DNA of 64,000 nucleotides from the NCBI GenBank assembly GCA_910574455.1, contig CAJSYZ010000006.1:853981-917980 (forward strand), written 5' to 3'. The position numbers and the translations under genes were made by a program. Below the pieces are notes generated by a model. That model searched no databases, had not been told where the DNA came from, and saw only the letters and a program-made list of their open reading frames with translations. This stretch comes from Trichaptum fuscoviolaceum. Taxonomy: Eukaryota; Basidiomycota; Agaricomycetes; Hymenochaetales; Trichaptaceae. Shown in pieces: positions 8,999 through 21,503 of this stretch (its first letter is position 1; each line of letters begins with the position of its first letter).

Positions 8999-10592
8999 AC
9001 CACGACCACCCCGTCTTCACCGCCTCTCGCCGACACCGACAGCCGTCCATCACGAGCCGCCATGATCGGGTTGGATAGACGCTCTCATCATGTTTAAACC
9101 CGCGCTTTGTGGCCTCACCCCTTCCTCAACGATTCGGTACGCAAGATGCGGTTCTGTCGATGGCAGAAAGTTAGTCGTCTTCGGCGGACCATACAGACTG
9201 CACGCCGCATAACAAGCTCAGCCTGGTGTTTAGTCCTGGCTTTCCACTTATCAACAGTGGCTCATGATTCGACTGTATGTAACCCATCCCTTGGCCTTTC
9301 AGCGCTAATCTTTCCTCCCAGTCTTCTTCCTCGCGGCCCACTTCGCAGAAAGAGGACTACCCTTATGACTCGCTGATGCTGTGGTTGTCGAACGAATCAC
9401 TGAAATAAGGATGCGAGAAAAGTGCTTGAGGGAAGGAGGATATCGGACGATCGCCACTTGGATCCCACTGCCGCCACCGTCGCCTCCCTGCATCAGCAGC
9501 TTTCTTGGTACTCCAGCAATTCCGTTACTGAAAGCTTGGTTCACTGAATGCCAATGGTATGTAGGAAAGCTTGTTAGATAAAATAATTAATTGAGGGCTT
9601 TAATCGGAGCCACGACGACCGCTAAAGGCGCGAACAAGAGCCTGAGTGCTCTCAACGAACTTCGAGTCGACGAATGCGACATTAGGACACTGAATTGCGT
9701 TCGGTGCGGCCAGCTTTCAGGTCTCATAATCATTAATGAGCAATATACCCAGTCACAGAGGTTCGAGTCAGCGCGGTCACTGGCAGAACTTGAAGGTGAA
9801 CAAAGATGGACGAAGTTCGGAAATTACCGACGGTGGGAGTGATCTGCGTCAAACCTTAATAGTATGCCTACTGACTCCAAGTCCAAGCGGATGTATTCTC
9901 CCAAGCGAAAGTTACCAGTCCTCCCCCCTCTCTCAAACAACTCTAATTAATACGCATCGGTGTAAATGACCAGGCTCCATTGAATTGGCTGCGTAAGTCT
10001 CAGACCGGTTACGATTGCCAAGTCTGGAATTGCTTCAAGTTCCTAGCTCAGTAATCCGTTCCCGACTATTTCAAAACTTCTTCTACGAACAATAATCAAG
10101 ATAATTGTTATCGTGCCCTAATCAAAGGATATCCTGCCATATGGGAGACTGTCATAACCTGGACAAGAACTATACCGGGGGAAAACAAGCCTATACCGTC
10201 GTGACAACGGAAATTCCCGACGGCGGGAGTGCCAGTGGCGGTGTCACGATCCTCGCAATGAAAATAACTTATTATTTCCTTTCATTCCTTTTATAACACC
10301 AGCTTCATACCCTCCTATGGGTAGCGAGTTCAGCTTTAAAATTAATGCACTTTCGTGTCGGGGACCGCTGGCTCTGACGGCGCTATCCACTAATGAATAA
10401 CATGCTAGTAACAATACAAAATACGCAGTGCATTCTAACTACCACTGGCATGGCGTACTAACTAGTCCCAACTACAAAGCTAGCAACTGTTACAGTTATG
10501 AACTTAAGTTACACTGATTCCAAAGATGAAGAAAGTAATGAGCAATATGAGTACGAATAAACCACTGTTCAAAGATAGAAAAGGCAGAGATG
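8999..10592. other. Anonymous spacer of the tandem unit
   Basis: About 1.6 kb, also at 13587-15178 and 18174-19670. No gene was recognised. Plus-strand fragments stay open for 60-90 codons. Two of them (near 9775-9845 and 10140-10250) share the spaced peptide pattern HxNL ... EIxDGGS and the DNA motif ggaaattNccgacggYgggagtg, so they may be pieces of one decayed repeat-containing gene. The right end resembles the 3' flank of the DUF6533 genes. Confidence 0.5.
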
Positions 10593-12336
10593 TCATACGT
10601 CAGTCTGAGCATGCTCAGTAGTCCGAGTAGGATCCGTGTCATTGTCGTCGGAATGCTCGGAGACGAGTGGCCGAGGAGCTGCCATCCAGGACGACAGGGT
10701 AAAGTTTTCAAAGTCACCATAGGCTGATTTACCGTAGTAGCATGAGCGTAGATTAAGGATTAGTCGTTGGCTCATAACACTGGAGATAGACGCTGCGAAA
10801 CCCTCCGGGAGGTGTTGATATAATCCCTAAATATTCATAATAATCAAGTCAAGCCTTTGCTATGACGTTATTCACACTCACATTATCTATAGGAGAGATG
10901 ATCGTGTTTGCCATATAGGACACGGCAATCCTATGAAAGAACAATAGATTAGTATTTGAGCGTGAAGAAAGTAACTCAAACATCAGAGATAGAGGAACTT
11001 ACAACAGGAAGTATAATGTGGAATCTCGAATCAGAACATGCAGTGTTTTCGGAACGAAGGAACCCGTTACGTCGTCCATCTGACGGTAGGTCTGATAGGC
11101 CTTGAAAAGGGCAAATCCGAAAAGAAGGATTTCAAGGGCCAAAAGTTGAGCCCAGAATATCCATGTGCCTCCGAACTGGGCTCTCCTTTGAACACAAAAT
11201 CGGGCTGAGTCTCCTGGTACGCTCTCCGCTGTGACTTTAAAGGCATATGCATAAGTTCCGGCAGATGTCAAAGGGGCGTAGCACGGCCTTACCATGTGCG
11301 CCAATCGCATACAGTACCAATTCCGCAGCAGCAGTTAGAGTGACCAGAAGAAAGGGTATCCCGGCGCCGTAGAATATTGGTCTACTACCATCGTACATGG
11401 CGTGTAGACGTACTTGCAAGATCACTAGTCGACGGTAAGCCTAGATAGAGATAAGGCATATCAGAGTTACGCACAGTCTGTTATCACAACCTGGAACAAG
11501 GCTCCGAATGCCTGTAGCACTGTCGACCAGTAGCCTGATGCGAATTCGTCGAGCCAATAGATGGAACAAGCAGTGTTATAGACTTACAGCTGTAAATTCA
11601 AGAAGGGCGCAATGGTCGAGTAAGATGTCTAATAGTTCAAGTGGAACTTGATAGACCACTAACATCTGACGAAATATGTCAGTGTTGTTCGGAATGGGAC
11701 AAAAACATAACCTACTTCTGTCGTTACAGAAGGAGAATAGGATACTGGTGAGTGAAAGCCAATCAGCATGGCAGGGTCAAGTAACCAGTTCAGATGACAG
11801 ACCATAAGTTTGGAGGCTAACGAGTCCCTTATTTAGACGACGCAGACAAGTCGGTGGAGAAATTTTGAAACGTACATGGTAGACAAGAGCGTGTAATATC
11901 GACTCTAAAAGAATCATATAAGCATACGGTAGTTCAGAAATGAACAGAAGGGACTCAACGAGTAGGAAAAGAACCTTTCCCAATGACCAGCGAGAGTTCT
12001 ATTGTCGTGGTGCAGTTAGGCACGAGAATAGCTGAGCGCATAAAAAATGGATCATCACTTACCCATATGAGATCGTATTCATCACCAATTGTTATGACTA
12101 TCCACGCAAAAGAAGATGTTCAGTAAATTATAAGCGGGAGATTCGAACAGCAGGATACAGACAGTAGTCATATAGGACAATAATGGTTGATGAAGCTGCT
12201 TGGTACATTATTAGCAGTTGACTAATATGATAAGACATTGCAGGGTTGTGACAGTGGACGTACCGTAGCAGATACGATTCCAGTACTGCGCCTGGAATAT
12301 GAGCACAAAGAACTCCAAGTCACCTTGAGTATCCAT
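10593..12336 (-). CDS. DUF6533-family membrane protein, gene 2 (chimeric)
   Basis: Same exon plan as gene 1, starting at 12336 (MDTQGDLEFF...) and stopping at 10593-10595. The 5' half (11514-12336) is the gene-1 type. The 3' half belongs to the other paralogue type, which is also found in gene 4. It shows RLHAMYDGSRPIFYGAG, LLVTLTAAAELVLYAIGA, WAQLLALEILLFGFALFKAY, LIRDSTLYFLL, then YMANTIISPIDN and a final exon with EGFAASISSVMSQRLILN. Introns with GT-AG ends of about 50-65 nt separate these. The switch of type falls at gtagcactgt, inside the ALFQVV exon. Function unknown. Confidence 0.65.
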
Positions 12337-15300
12337 AGCTAGAGCGCAGCTGCCAGTGACATCTTGTCTGCTTTTCAGACCAGTGTCTTTATATGAGAAT
12401 GATTTATTCCATGCTAAGTATAGAACGCTGGGTTTGCTGCTTGGAGTCAGTACGTCCACTGGCGCCTACTACCGGAGTCAATAGTCTGCCGCCCCCGTGG
12501 ATGCCGCAGTTCTCGATCGAAACATCGCTGCTCGGCCGAAGATTAAGATATTAGCAGTCTTGGAAAGGTGTGTTCAAGTTGGTACTACTCGGCAGAGACT
12601 CGTACCGTTTCTCTGGGTCAACTTGAAAGACTTTGAACTTTATTGACTCGAAAACTTTGTCCCTTCGAGGAACAAACTTTCCATAACTTGAAGATGCTGC
12701 CAGTGATGGACGCATTGGAAGGTCGCTTTCGTTTGACGTAAACTAGTACCCAAAACTGCGGAATAGAAAACTCTGCCAGTGGTACGAGGAAAAAGTTCAG
12801 CAACACATTCTCAGTTCCGGATTGTGTCGGAGTTGTTGATACTAACCTGACATACGAAGAAAAATACGAACACATCCAACGAGCCGGCACAGACCCTGAG
12901 CTTTAAGGGTGTAACCGTCACTCCGAGTCAGGCGACGACTCGGATAGCGTCACGCCGTGCTCGGGGACTCGGGGAGCTCGACTCGAGGTCTTCCCACAGA
13001 TCTTATCCGCGAACCCGTCTTCACCGCCTCTCGCCGACACCGACACCTGTCCACCACGACCCGCCATGATCGGCTTGGATTGACACTACCGGAAACGCAC
13101 TCATCATGTTTGAACCCGCGCATACAACGCAGTGCGATGATCCTCAATACCATGGCGATTGGTCCCAATTACACAGGAAACTATTACAGTAATGAAATAT
13201 AAGTAAGAATAGGTCACTGTTCAAAGGAAGAAAATGCACGATATCTCATACATCAGCATGCCCAGTAGGATCGGTGCCGTTGTAGACGGAATGCTCGGGA
13301 CGAGTGGTCGAGGAGCTGCCATCCAGGACGACAGGGTAAAGCTTTCACAATCACCACGAGCTGATTCGCCGTAGTAACATGAGCGTATATTGAGTATGAG
13401 CCGTTGGCTCATAACACTGGAGATAGATGCTGCAAAGCCCTCCGGGAGGTGTTGATATAGTCCCTAAATAAACATAAGAATCAAGTCAAGCTTTTGCTAT
13501 GATGTTATTCGCACTTACATTATCTGTAGGAGAGATGATGGTGTTTGCCATATAGGACACCTAGGAAAGAACAATAGATTAGTATAACCACGACCACCCC
13601 GTCTTCACCGCCTCTCGCCGACACCGACAGCCGTCCATCACGAGCCGCCATGATCGGGTTGGATAGACGCTCTCATCATGTTTAAACCCGCGCTTTGTGG
13701 CCTCACCCCTTCCTCAACGATTCGGTACGCAAGATGCGGTTCTGTCGATGGCAGAAAGTTAGTCGTCTTCGGCGGACCATACAGACTGCACGCCGCATAA
13801 CAAGCTCAGCCTGGTGTTTAGTCCTGGCTTTCCACTTATCAACAGTGGCTCATGATTCGACTGTATGTAACCCATCCCTTGGCCTTTCAGCGCTAATCTT
13901 TCCTCCCAGTCTTCTTCCTCGCGGCCCACTTCGCAGAAAGAGGACTACCCTTATGACTCGCTGATGCTGTGGTTGTCGAACGAATCACTGAAATAAGGAT
14001 GCGAGAAAAGTGCTTGAGGGAAGGAGGATATCGGACGATCGCCACTTGGATCCCACTGCCGCCACCGTCGCCTCCCTGCATCAGCAGCTTTCTTGGTACT
14101 CCAGCAATTCCGTTACTGAAAGCTTGGTTCACTGAATGCCAATGGTATGTAGGAAAGCTTGTTAGATAAAATAATTAATTGAGGGCTTTAATCGGAGCCA
14201 CGACGACCGCTAAAGGCGCGAACAAGAGCCTGAGTGCTCTCAACGAACTTCGAGTCGACGAATGCGACATTAGGACACTGAATTGCGTTCGGTGCGGCCA
14301 GCTTTCAGGTCTCATAATCATTAATGAGCAATATACCCAGTCACAGAGGTTCGAGTCAGCGCGGTCACTGGCAGAACTTGAAGGTGAACAAAGATGGACG
14401 AAGTTCGGAAATTACCGACGGTGGGAGTGATCTGCGTCAAACCTTAATAGTATGCCTACTGACTCCAAGTCCAAGCGGATGTATTCTCCCAAGCGAAAGT
14501 TACCAGTCCTCCCCCTCTCTCAAACAACTCTAATTAATACGCATCGGTGTAAATGACCAGGCTCCATTGAATTGGCTGCGTAAGTCTCAGACCGGTTACG
14601 ATTGCCAAGTCTGGAATTGCTTCAAGTTCCTAGCTCAGTAATCCGTTCCCGACTATTTCAAAACTTCTTCTACAACAATAATCAAGATAATTGTTATCGT
14701 GCCCTAATCAAAGGATATCCTGCCATATGGGAGACTGTCATAACCTGGACAAGAACTATACCGGGGGAAAACAAGCCTATACCGTCGTGACAACGGAAAT
14801 TCCCGACGGCGGGAGTGCCAGTGGCGGTGTCACGATCCTCGCAATGAAAATAACTTATTATTTCCTTTCATTCCTTTTATAACACCAGCTTCATACCCTC
14901 CTATGGGTAGCGAGTTCAGCTTTAAAATTAATGCACTTTCGTGTCGGGGACCGCTGGCTCTGACGGCGCTATCCACTAATGAATAACATGCTAGTAACAA
15001 TACAAAATACGCAGTGCATTCTAACTACCACTGGCATGGCGTACTAACTAGTCCCAACTACAAAGCTAGCAACTGTTACAGTTATGAACTTAAGTTACAC
15101 TGATTCCAAAGATGAAGAAAGTAATGAGCAATATGAGTACGAATAAACCACTGTTCAAAGATAGAAAAGGCAGAGATGTCATACGTCAGTCTGAGCATGC
15201 TCAGTAGTCCGAGTAGGATCCGTGTCATTGTCGTCGGAATGCTCGGAGACGAGTGGCCGAGGAGCTGCCATCCAGGACGACAGGGTAAAGTTTTCAAAGT

Positions 15301-16099
15301 CACCATAGGCTGATTTACCGTAGTAGCATGAGCGTAGATTAAGGATTAGTCGTTGGCTCATAACACTGGAGATAGACGCTGCGAAACCCTCCGGGAGGTG
15401 TTGATATAATCCCTAAATATTCATAATAATCAAGTCAAGCCTTTGCTATGACGTTATTCACACTCACATTATCTATAGGAGAGATGATCGTGTTTGCCAT
15501 ATAGGACACGGCAATCCTATGAAAGAACAATAGATTAGTATTTGAGCGTGAAGAAAGTAACTCAAACATCAGAGATAGAGGAACTTACAACAGGAAGTAT
15601 AATGTGGAATCTCGAATCAGAACATGCAGTGTTTTCGGAACGAAGGAACCCGTTACGTCGTCCATCTGACGGTAGGTCTGATAGGCCTTGAAAAGGGCAA
15701 ATCCGAAAAGAAGGATTTCAAGGGCCAAAAGTTGAGCCCAGAATATCCATGTGCCTCCGAACTGGGCTCTCCTTTGAACACAAAATCGGGCTGAGTCTCC
15801 TGGTACGCTCTCCGCTGTGACTTTAAAGGCATATGCATAAGTTCCGGCAGATGTCAAAGGGGCGTAGCACGGCCTTACCATGTGCGCCAATCGCATACAG
15901 TACCAATTCCGCAGCAGCAGTTAGAGTGACCAGAAGAAAGGGTATCCCGGCGCCGTAGAATATTGGTCTACTACCATCGTACATGGCGTGTAGACGTACT
16001 TGCAAGATCACTAGTCGACGGTAAGCCTAGATAGAGATAAGGCATATCAGAGTTACGCACAGTCTGTTATCACAACCTGGAACAAGGCTCCGAATGCCT
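11514..16099. repeat. Tandem unit 2 (complete, uninterrupted)
   Basis: 4586 bp, bounded by successive gtagcactgt motifs. The differences seen from its neighbours are one- or two-base indels: a five-C against a six-C run near 14510, and ttctacaac against ttctacgaac near 14670. The empty Ngaro target reads gactcgaggtcttccc around 12988. Confidence 0.92.
13221..13586 (-). pseudogene. DUF6533 3'-end remnant (unit 2)
   Basis: Identical copy of the two-exon remnant at 8633-8998, displaced by 4588 bp. It was amplified together with the unit and has no upstream membrane-domain exons. Confidence 0.75.
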
Positions 16100-16922
16100 G
16101 TAGCACTGTCGACCAGTAGCCTGATGCGAATTCGTCGAGCCAATAGATGGAACAAGCAGTGTTATAGACTTACAGCTGTAAATTCAAGAAGGGCGCAATG
16201 GTCGAGTAAGATGTCTAATAGTTCAAGTGGAACTTGATAGACCACTAACATCTGACGAAATATGTCAGTGTTGTTCGGAATGGGACAAAAACATAACCTA
16301 CTTCTGTCGTTACAGAAGGAGAATAGGATACTGGTGAGTGAAAGCCAATCAGCATGGCAGGGTCAAGTAACCAGTTCAGATGACAGACCATAAGTTTGGA
16401 GGCTAACGAGTCCCTTATTTAGACGACGCAGACAAGTCGGTGGAGAAATTTTGAAACGTACATGGTAGACAAGAGCGTGTAATATCGACTCTAAAAGAAT
16501 CATATAAGCATACGGTAGTTCAGAAATGAACAGAAGGGACTCAACGAGTAGGAAAAGAACCTTTCCCAATGACCAGCGAGAGTTCTATTGTCGTGGTGCA
16601 GTTAGGCACGAGAATAGCTGAGCGCATAAAAAATGGATCATCACTTACCCATATGAGATCGTATTCATCACCAATTGTTATGACTATCCACGCAAAAGAA
16701 GATGTTCAGTAAATTATAAGCGGGAGATTCGAACAGCAGGATACAGACAGTAGTCATATAGGACAATAATGGTTGATGAAGCTGCTTGGTACATTATTAG
16801 CAGTTGACTAATATGATAAGACATTGCAGGGTTGTGACAGTGGACGTACCGTAGCAGATACGATTCCAGTACTGCGCCTGGAATATGAGCACAAAGAACT
16901 CCAAGTCACCTTGAGTATCCAT
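15179..16922 (-). CDS. DUF6533-family membrane protein, gene 3 (chimeric)
   Basis: Sequence-identical as far as I can compare to gene 2. It starts at 16922, stops at 15179-15181, and shows the same change of paralogue type at 16100. It should encode the same multi-pass protein. The last exon carries MSQRLILNLRSCYYGKSAYG and the tail DNDTDPTRTTEHAQTDV. Any expression difference from gene 2 would have to come from position, because the upstream 650 bp are also duplicated, differing by a one-base indel near 17037. Confidence 0.65.
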
Positions 16923-19900
16923 AGCTAGAGCGCAGCTGCCAGTGACATCTTGTCTGCTTTTCAGACCAGTGTCTTTATATGAGAATGATTTATTCCATGC
17001 TAAGTATAGAACGCTGGGTTTGCTGCTTGGAGTCAGTTACGTCCACTGGCGCCTACTACCGGAGTCAATAGTCTGCCGCCCCCGTGGATGCCGCAGTTCT
17101 CGATCGAAACATCGCTGCTCGGCCGAAGATTAAGATATTAGCAGTCTTGGAAAGGTGTGTTCAAGTTGGTACTACTCGGCAGAGACTCGTACCGTTTCTC
17201 TGGGTCAACTTGAAAGACTTTGAACTTTATTGACTCGAAAACTTTGTCCCTTCGAGGAACAAACTTTCCATAACTTGAAGATGCTGCCAGTGATGGACGC
17301 ATTGGAAGGTCGCTTTCGTTTGACGTAAACTAGTACCCAAAACTGCGGAATAGAAAACTCTGCCAGTGGTACGAGGAAAAAGTTCAGCAACACATTCTCA
17401 GTTCCGGATTGTGTCGGAGTTGTTGATACTAACCTGACATACGAAGAAAAATACGAACACATCCAACGAGCCGGCACAGACCCTGAGCTTTAAGGGTGTA
17501 ACCGTCACTCCGAGTCAGGCGACGACTCGGATAGCGTCACGCCGTGCTCGGGGACTCGGGGAGCTCGACTCGAGGTCTTCCCACAGATCTTATCCGCGAA
17601 CCCGTCTTCACCGCCTCTCGCCGACACCGACACCTGTCCACCACGACCCGCCATGATCGGCTTGGATTGACACTACCGGAAACGCACTCATCATGTTTGA
17701 ACCCGCGCATACAACGCAGTGCGATGATCCTCAATACCATGGCGATTGGTCCCAATTACACAGGAAACTATTACAGTAATGAAATATAAGTAAGAATAGG
17801 TCACTGTTCAAAGGAAGAAAATGCACGATATCTCATACATCAGCATGCCCAGTAGGATCGGTGCCGTTGTAGACGGAATGCTCGGGACGAGTGGTCGAGG
17901 AGCTGCCATCCAGGACGACAGGGTAAAGCTTTCACAATCACCACGAGCTGATTCGCCGTAGTAACATGAGCGTATATTGAGTATGAGCCGTTGGCTCATA
18001 ACACTGGAGATAGATGCTGCAAAGCCCTCCGGGAGGTGTTGATATAGTCCCTAAATAAACATAAGAATCAAGTCAAGCTTTTGCTATGATGTTATTCGCA
18101 CTTACATTATCTGTAGGAGAGATGATGGTGTTTGCCATATAGGACACCTAGGAAAGAACAATAGATTAGTATAACCACGACCACCCCGTCTTCACCGCCT
18201 CTCGCCGACACCGACAGCCGTCCATCACGAGCCGCCATGATCGGGTTGGATAGACGCTCTCATCATGTTTAAACCCGCGCTTTGTGGCCTCACCCCTTCC
18301 TCAACGATTCGGTACGCAAGATGCGGTTCTGTCGATGGCAGAAAGTTAGTCGTCTTCGGCGGACCATACAGACTGCACGCCGCATAACAAGCTCAGCCTG
18401 GTGTTTAGTCCTGGCTTTCCACTTATCAACAGTGGCTCATGATTCGACTGTATGTAACCCATCCCTTGGCCTTTCAGCGCTAATCTTTCCTCCCAGTCTT
18501 CTTCCTCGCGGCCCACTTCGCAGAAAGAGGACTACCCTTATGACTCGCTGATGCTGTGGTTGTCGAACGAATCACTGAAATAAGGATGCGAGAAAAGTGC
18601 TTGAGGGAAGGAGGATATCGGACGATCGCCACTTGGATCCCACTGCCGCCACCGTCGCCTCCCTGCATCAGCAGCTTTCTTGGTACTCCAGCAATTCCGT
18701 TACTGAAAGCTTGGTTCACTGAATGCCAATGGTATGTAGGAAAGCTTGTTAGATAAAATAATTAATTGAGGGCTTTAATCGGAGCCACGACGACCGCTAA
18801 AGGCGCGAACAAGAGCCTGAGTGCTCTCAACGAACTTCGAGTCGACGAATGCGACATTAGGACACTGAATTGCGTTCGGTGCGGCCAGCTTTCAGGTCTC
18901 ATAATCATTAATGAGCAATATACCCAGTCACAGAGGTTCGAGTCAGCGCGGTCACTGGCAGAACTTGAAGGTGAACAAAGATGGACGAAGTTCGGAAATT
19001 ACCGACGGTGGGAGTGATCTGCGTCAAACCTTAATAGTATGCCTACTGACTCCAAGTCCAAGCGGATGTATTCTCCCAAGCGAAAGTTACCAGTCCTCCC
19101 CCCTCTCTCAAACAACTCTAATTAATACGCATCGGTGTAAATGACCAGGCTCCATTGAATTGGCTGCGTAAGTCTCAGACCGGTTACGATTGCCAAGTCT
19201 GGAATTGCTTCAAGTTCCTAGCTCAGTAATCCGTTCCCGACTATTTCAAAACTTCTTCTACGAACAATAATCAAGATAATTGTTATCGTGCCCTAATCAA
19301 AGGATATCCTGCCATATGGGAGACTGTCATAACCTGGACAAGAACTATACCGGGGGAAAACAAGCCTATACCGTCGTGACAACGGAAATTCCCGACGGCG
19401 GGAGTGCCAGTGGCGGTGTCACGATCCTCGCAATGAAAATAACTTATTATTTCCTTTCATTCCTTTTATAACACCAGCTTCATACCCTCCTATGGGTAGC
19501 GAGTTCAGCTTTAAAATTAATGCACTTTCGTGTCGGGGACCGCTGGCTCTGACGGCGCTATCCACTAATGAATAACATGCTAGTAACAATACAAAATACG
19601 CAGTGCATTCTAACTACCACTGGCATGGCGTACTAACTAGTCCCAACTACAAAGCTAGCAACTGTTACAGTTATGAACTTAAGTTACACTGATTCCAAAG
19701 ATGAAGAAAGTAATGAGCAATATGAGTACGAATAAACCACTGTTCAAAGATAGAAAAGGCAGAGATGTCATACGTCAGTCTGAGCATGCTCAGTAGTCCG
19801 AGTAGGATCCGTGTCATTGTCGTCGGAATGCTCGGAGACGAGTGGCCGAGGAGCTGCCACCAGGACGACAGGGTAAAGTTTTCAAAGTCACCATAGGCTG

Positions 19901-20687
19901 ATTTACCGTAGTAGCATGAGCGTAGATTAAGGATTAGTCGTTGGCTCATAACACTGGAGATAGACGCTGCGAAACCCTCCGGGAGGTGTTGATATAATCC
20001 CTAAATATTCATAATAATCAAGTCAAGCCTTTGCTATGACGTTATTCACACTCACATTATCTATAGGAGAGATGATCGTGTTTGCCATATAGGACACGGC
20101 AATCCTATGAAAGAACAATAGATTAGTATTTGAGCGTGAAGAAAGTAACTCAAACATCAGAGATAGAGGAACTTACAACAGGAAGTATAATGTGGAATCT
20201 CGAATCAGAACATGCAGTGTTTTCGGAACGAAGGAACCCGTTACGTCGTCCATCTGACGGTAGGTCTGATAGGCCTTGAAAAGGGCAAATCCGAAAAGAA
20301 GGATTTCAAGGGCCAAAAGTTGAGCCCAGAATATCCATGTGCCTCCGAACTGGGCTCTCCTTTGAACACAAAATCGGGCTGAGTCTCCTGGTACGCTCTC
20401 CGCTGTGACTTTAAAGGCATATGCATAAGTTCCGGCAGATGTCAAAGGGGCGTAGCACGGCCTTACCATGTGCGCCAATCGCATACAGTACCAATTCCGC
20501 AGCAGCAGTTAGAGTGACCAGAAGAAAGGGTATCCCGGCGCCGTAGAATATTGGTCTACTACCATCGTACATGGCGTGTAGACGTACTTGCAAGATCACT
20601 AGTCGACGGTAAGCCTAGATAGAGATAAGGCATATCAGAGTTACGCACAGTCTGTTATCACAACCTGGAACAAGGCTCCGAATGCCT
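16100..20687. repeat. Tandem unit 3 (complete)
   Basis: 4588 bp. Identity with the other units persists for about 10 bp more, to 20697, where gcactgtcga becomes gcactgttga. Beyond that point the sequence is a diverged paralogue. The array therefore ends at the same gene position at which it began (1181). Confidence 0.9.
17808..18173 (-). pseudogene. DUF6533 3'-end remnant (unit 3)
   Basis: Third identical copy of the remnant at 8633-8998. Contents and limits are the same. Confidence 0.75.
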
Positions 20688-21503
20688 GTAGCACTGTTGA
20701 CCAGTAACCTGATGCGAATTCGTCGAGCCAATAGATGGGACGAGCAGTGTTATAGACTTACATCTATGATTTCAAAGAGGGCATAATAGACGAGTAAGAT
20801 ATTTGATAGTTCACATTAGAACTCGATAGAACACTAACATCTGATGAAATATGTCAGAGTTGAACGGAATAGGACAAAAATCCTTCACCTACTTCTGTCG
20901 TTACAGAAGGAGAATAGAGTACTGGTGAATGGAAACCAATGAGCCTGACAGGATCAAGTAACCATTTCAGATGACAAACCCCAAATCTCGAGACTATTGA
21001 AGCCCTTGTTCAGACTATGCAGGAAAGTCAGAGAGAAAATCTGAAACCTACATGGTCGATGAGAGGGTGTAATATCGACTCTTGAAAGAATCAAATAAGT
21101 ATACGGTAGTTCAGAAGTGAGCAGAAAGGACTCAACGAGTAGGAAAAGAATCTTTCCTAACGACCAGCGAGAGTTCTATGGTCGTGGTGCGGTTAGGCAC
21201 GAGAATAACAAGCCGCATCAAAGTTCGATCCTCACTCACCCATATGAAATCGTATTCATCACCAAATGTTATGACTATCCACGCAGTAGAGGATTTTCAG
21301 TAAATTATTAACGGGAGAGTCAAAGAGCAGGGTACCAACAGTAGTCATATATGACAATAATAGTCGATGAAGCTATTTGAACTTCTATTAACAGGTGACT
21401 AATTTGGTAAGAAATTGCTTGGGGACGTACCGTGGCAGATGCGATTCCAGTATTGCGCTTGTAATATGGGCATAAAGAACTCCATGCCACCTTGAGAGTC
21501 CAT
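19671..21503 (-). CDS. DUF6533-family membrane protein, gene 4 (parental 5' half)
   Basis: Starts at 21503 (MDSQGGMEFFMPILQ...). The 5' half, 20697-21503, is a diverged paralogue of the unit type with many third-position changes. It keeps YDY, a GDEYDFIW exon and ESFLLTSELPYTY. The 3' half is identical to genes 2 and 3 except that one base of gccatccagg is missing (gccaccagg, near 19857). That loss shifts the last exon after TLSSW and replaces the usual polar tail with a longer one ending at 19671. Without the deletion the gene would stop near 19767. It may be a base-call error or a true C-terminal change. Confidence 0.6.

Larger units (their letters stand above)
8400..11513. repeat. Tandem unit 1, right part
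   Basis: Continuation of unit 1 after the Ngaro insertion, matching 12988-16099 and 17575-20687. Together with 1181-2655 it makes about 4589 bp. It contains a DUF6533 3'-end remnant, an anonymous spacer and the 3' half of DUF6533 gene 2. Confidence 0.92.

Noticed and set aside
9690..9790. tRNA-like stretch (ggtctcataatc ... ggttcgagtc) resembling a methionine tRNA with an intron
   Set aside because: The T-stem halves around ttcgagt do not pair (agagg against cagcg) and no acceptor stem can be drawn.
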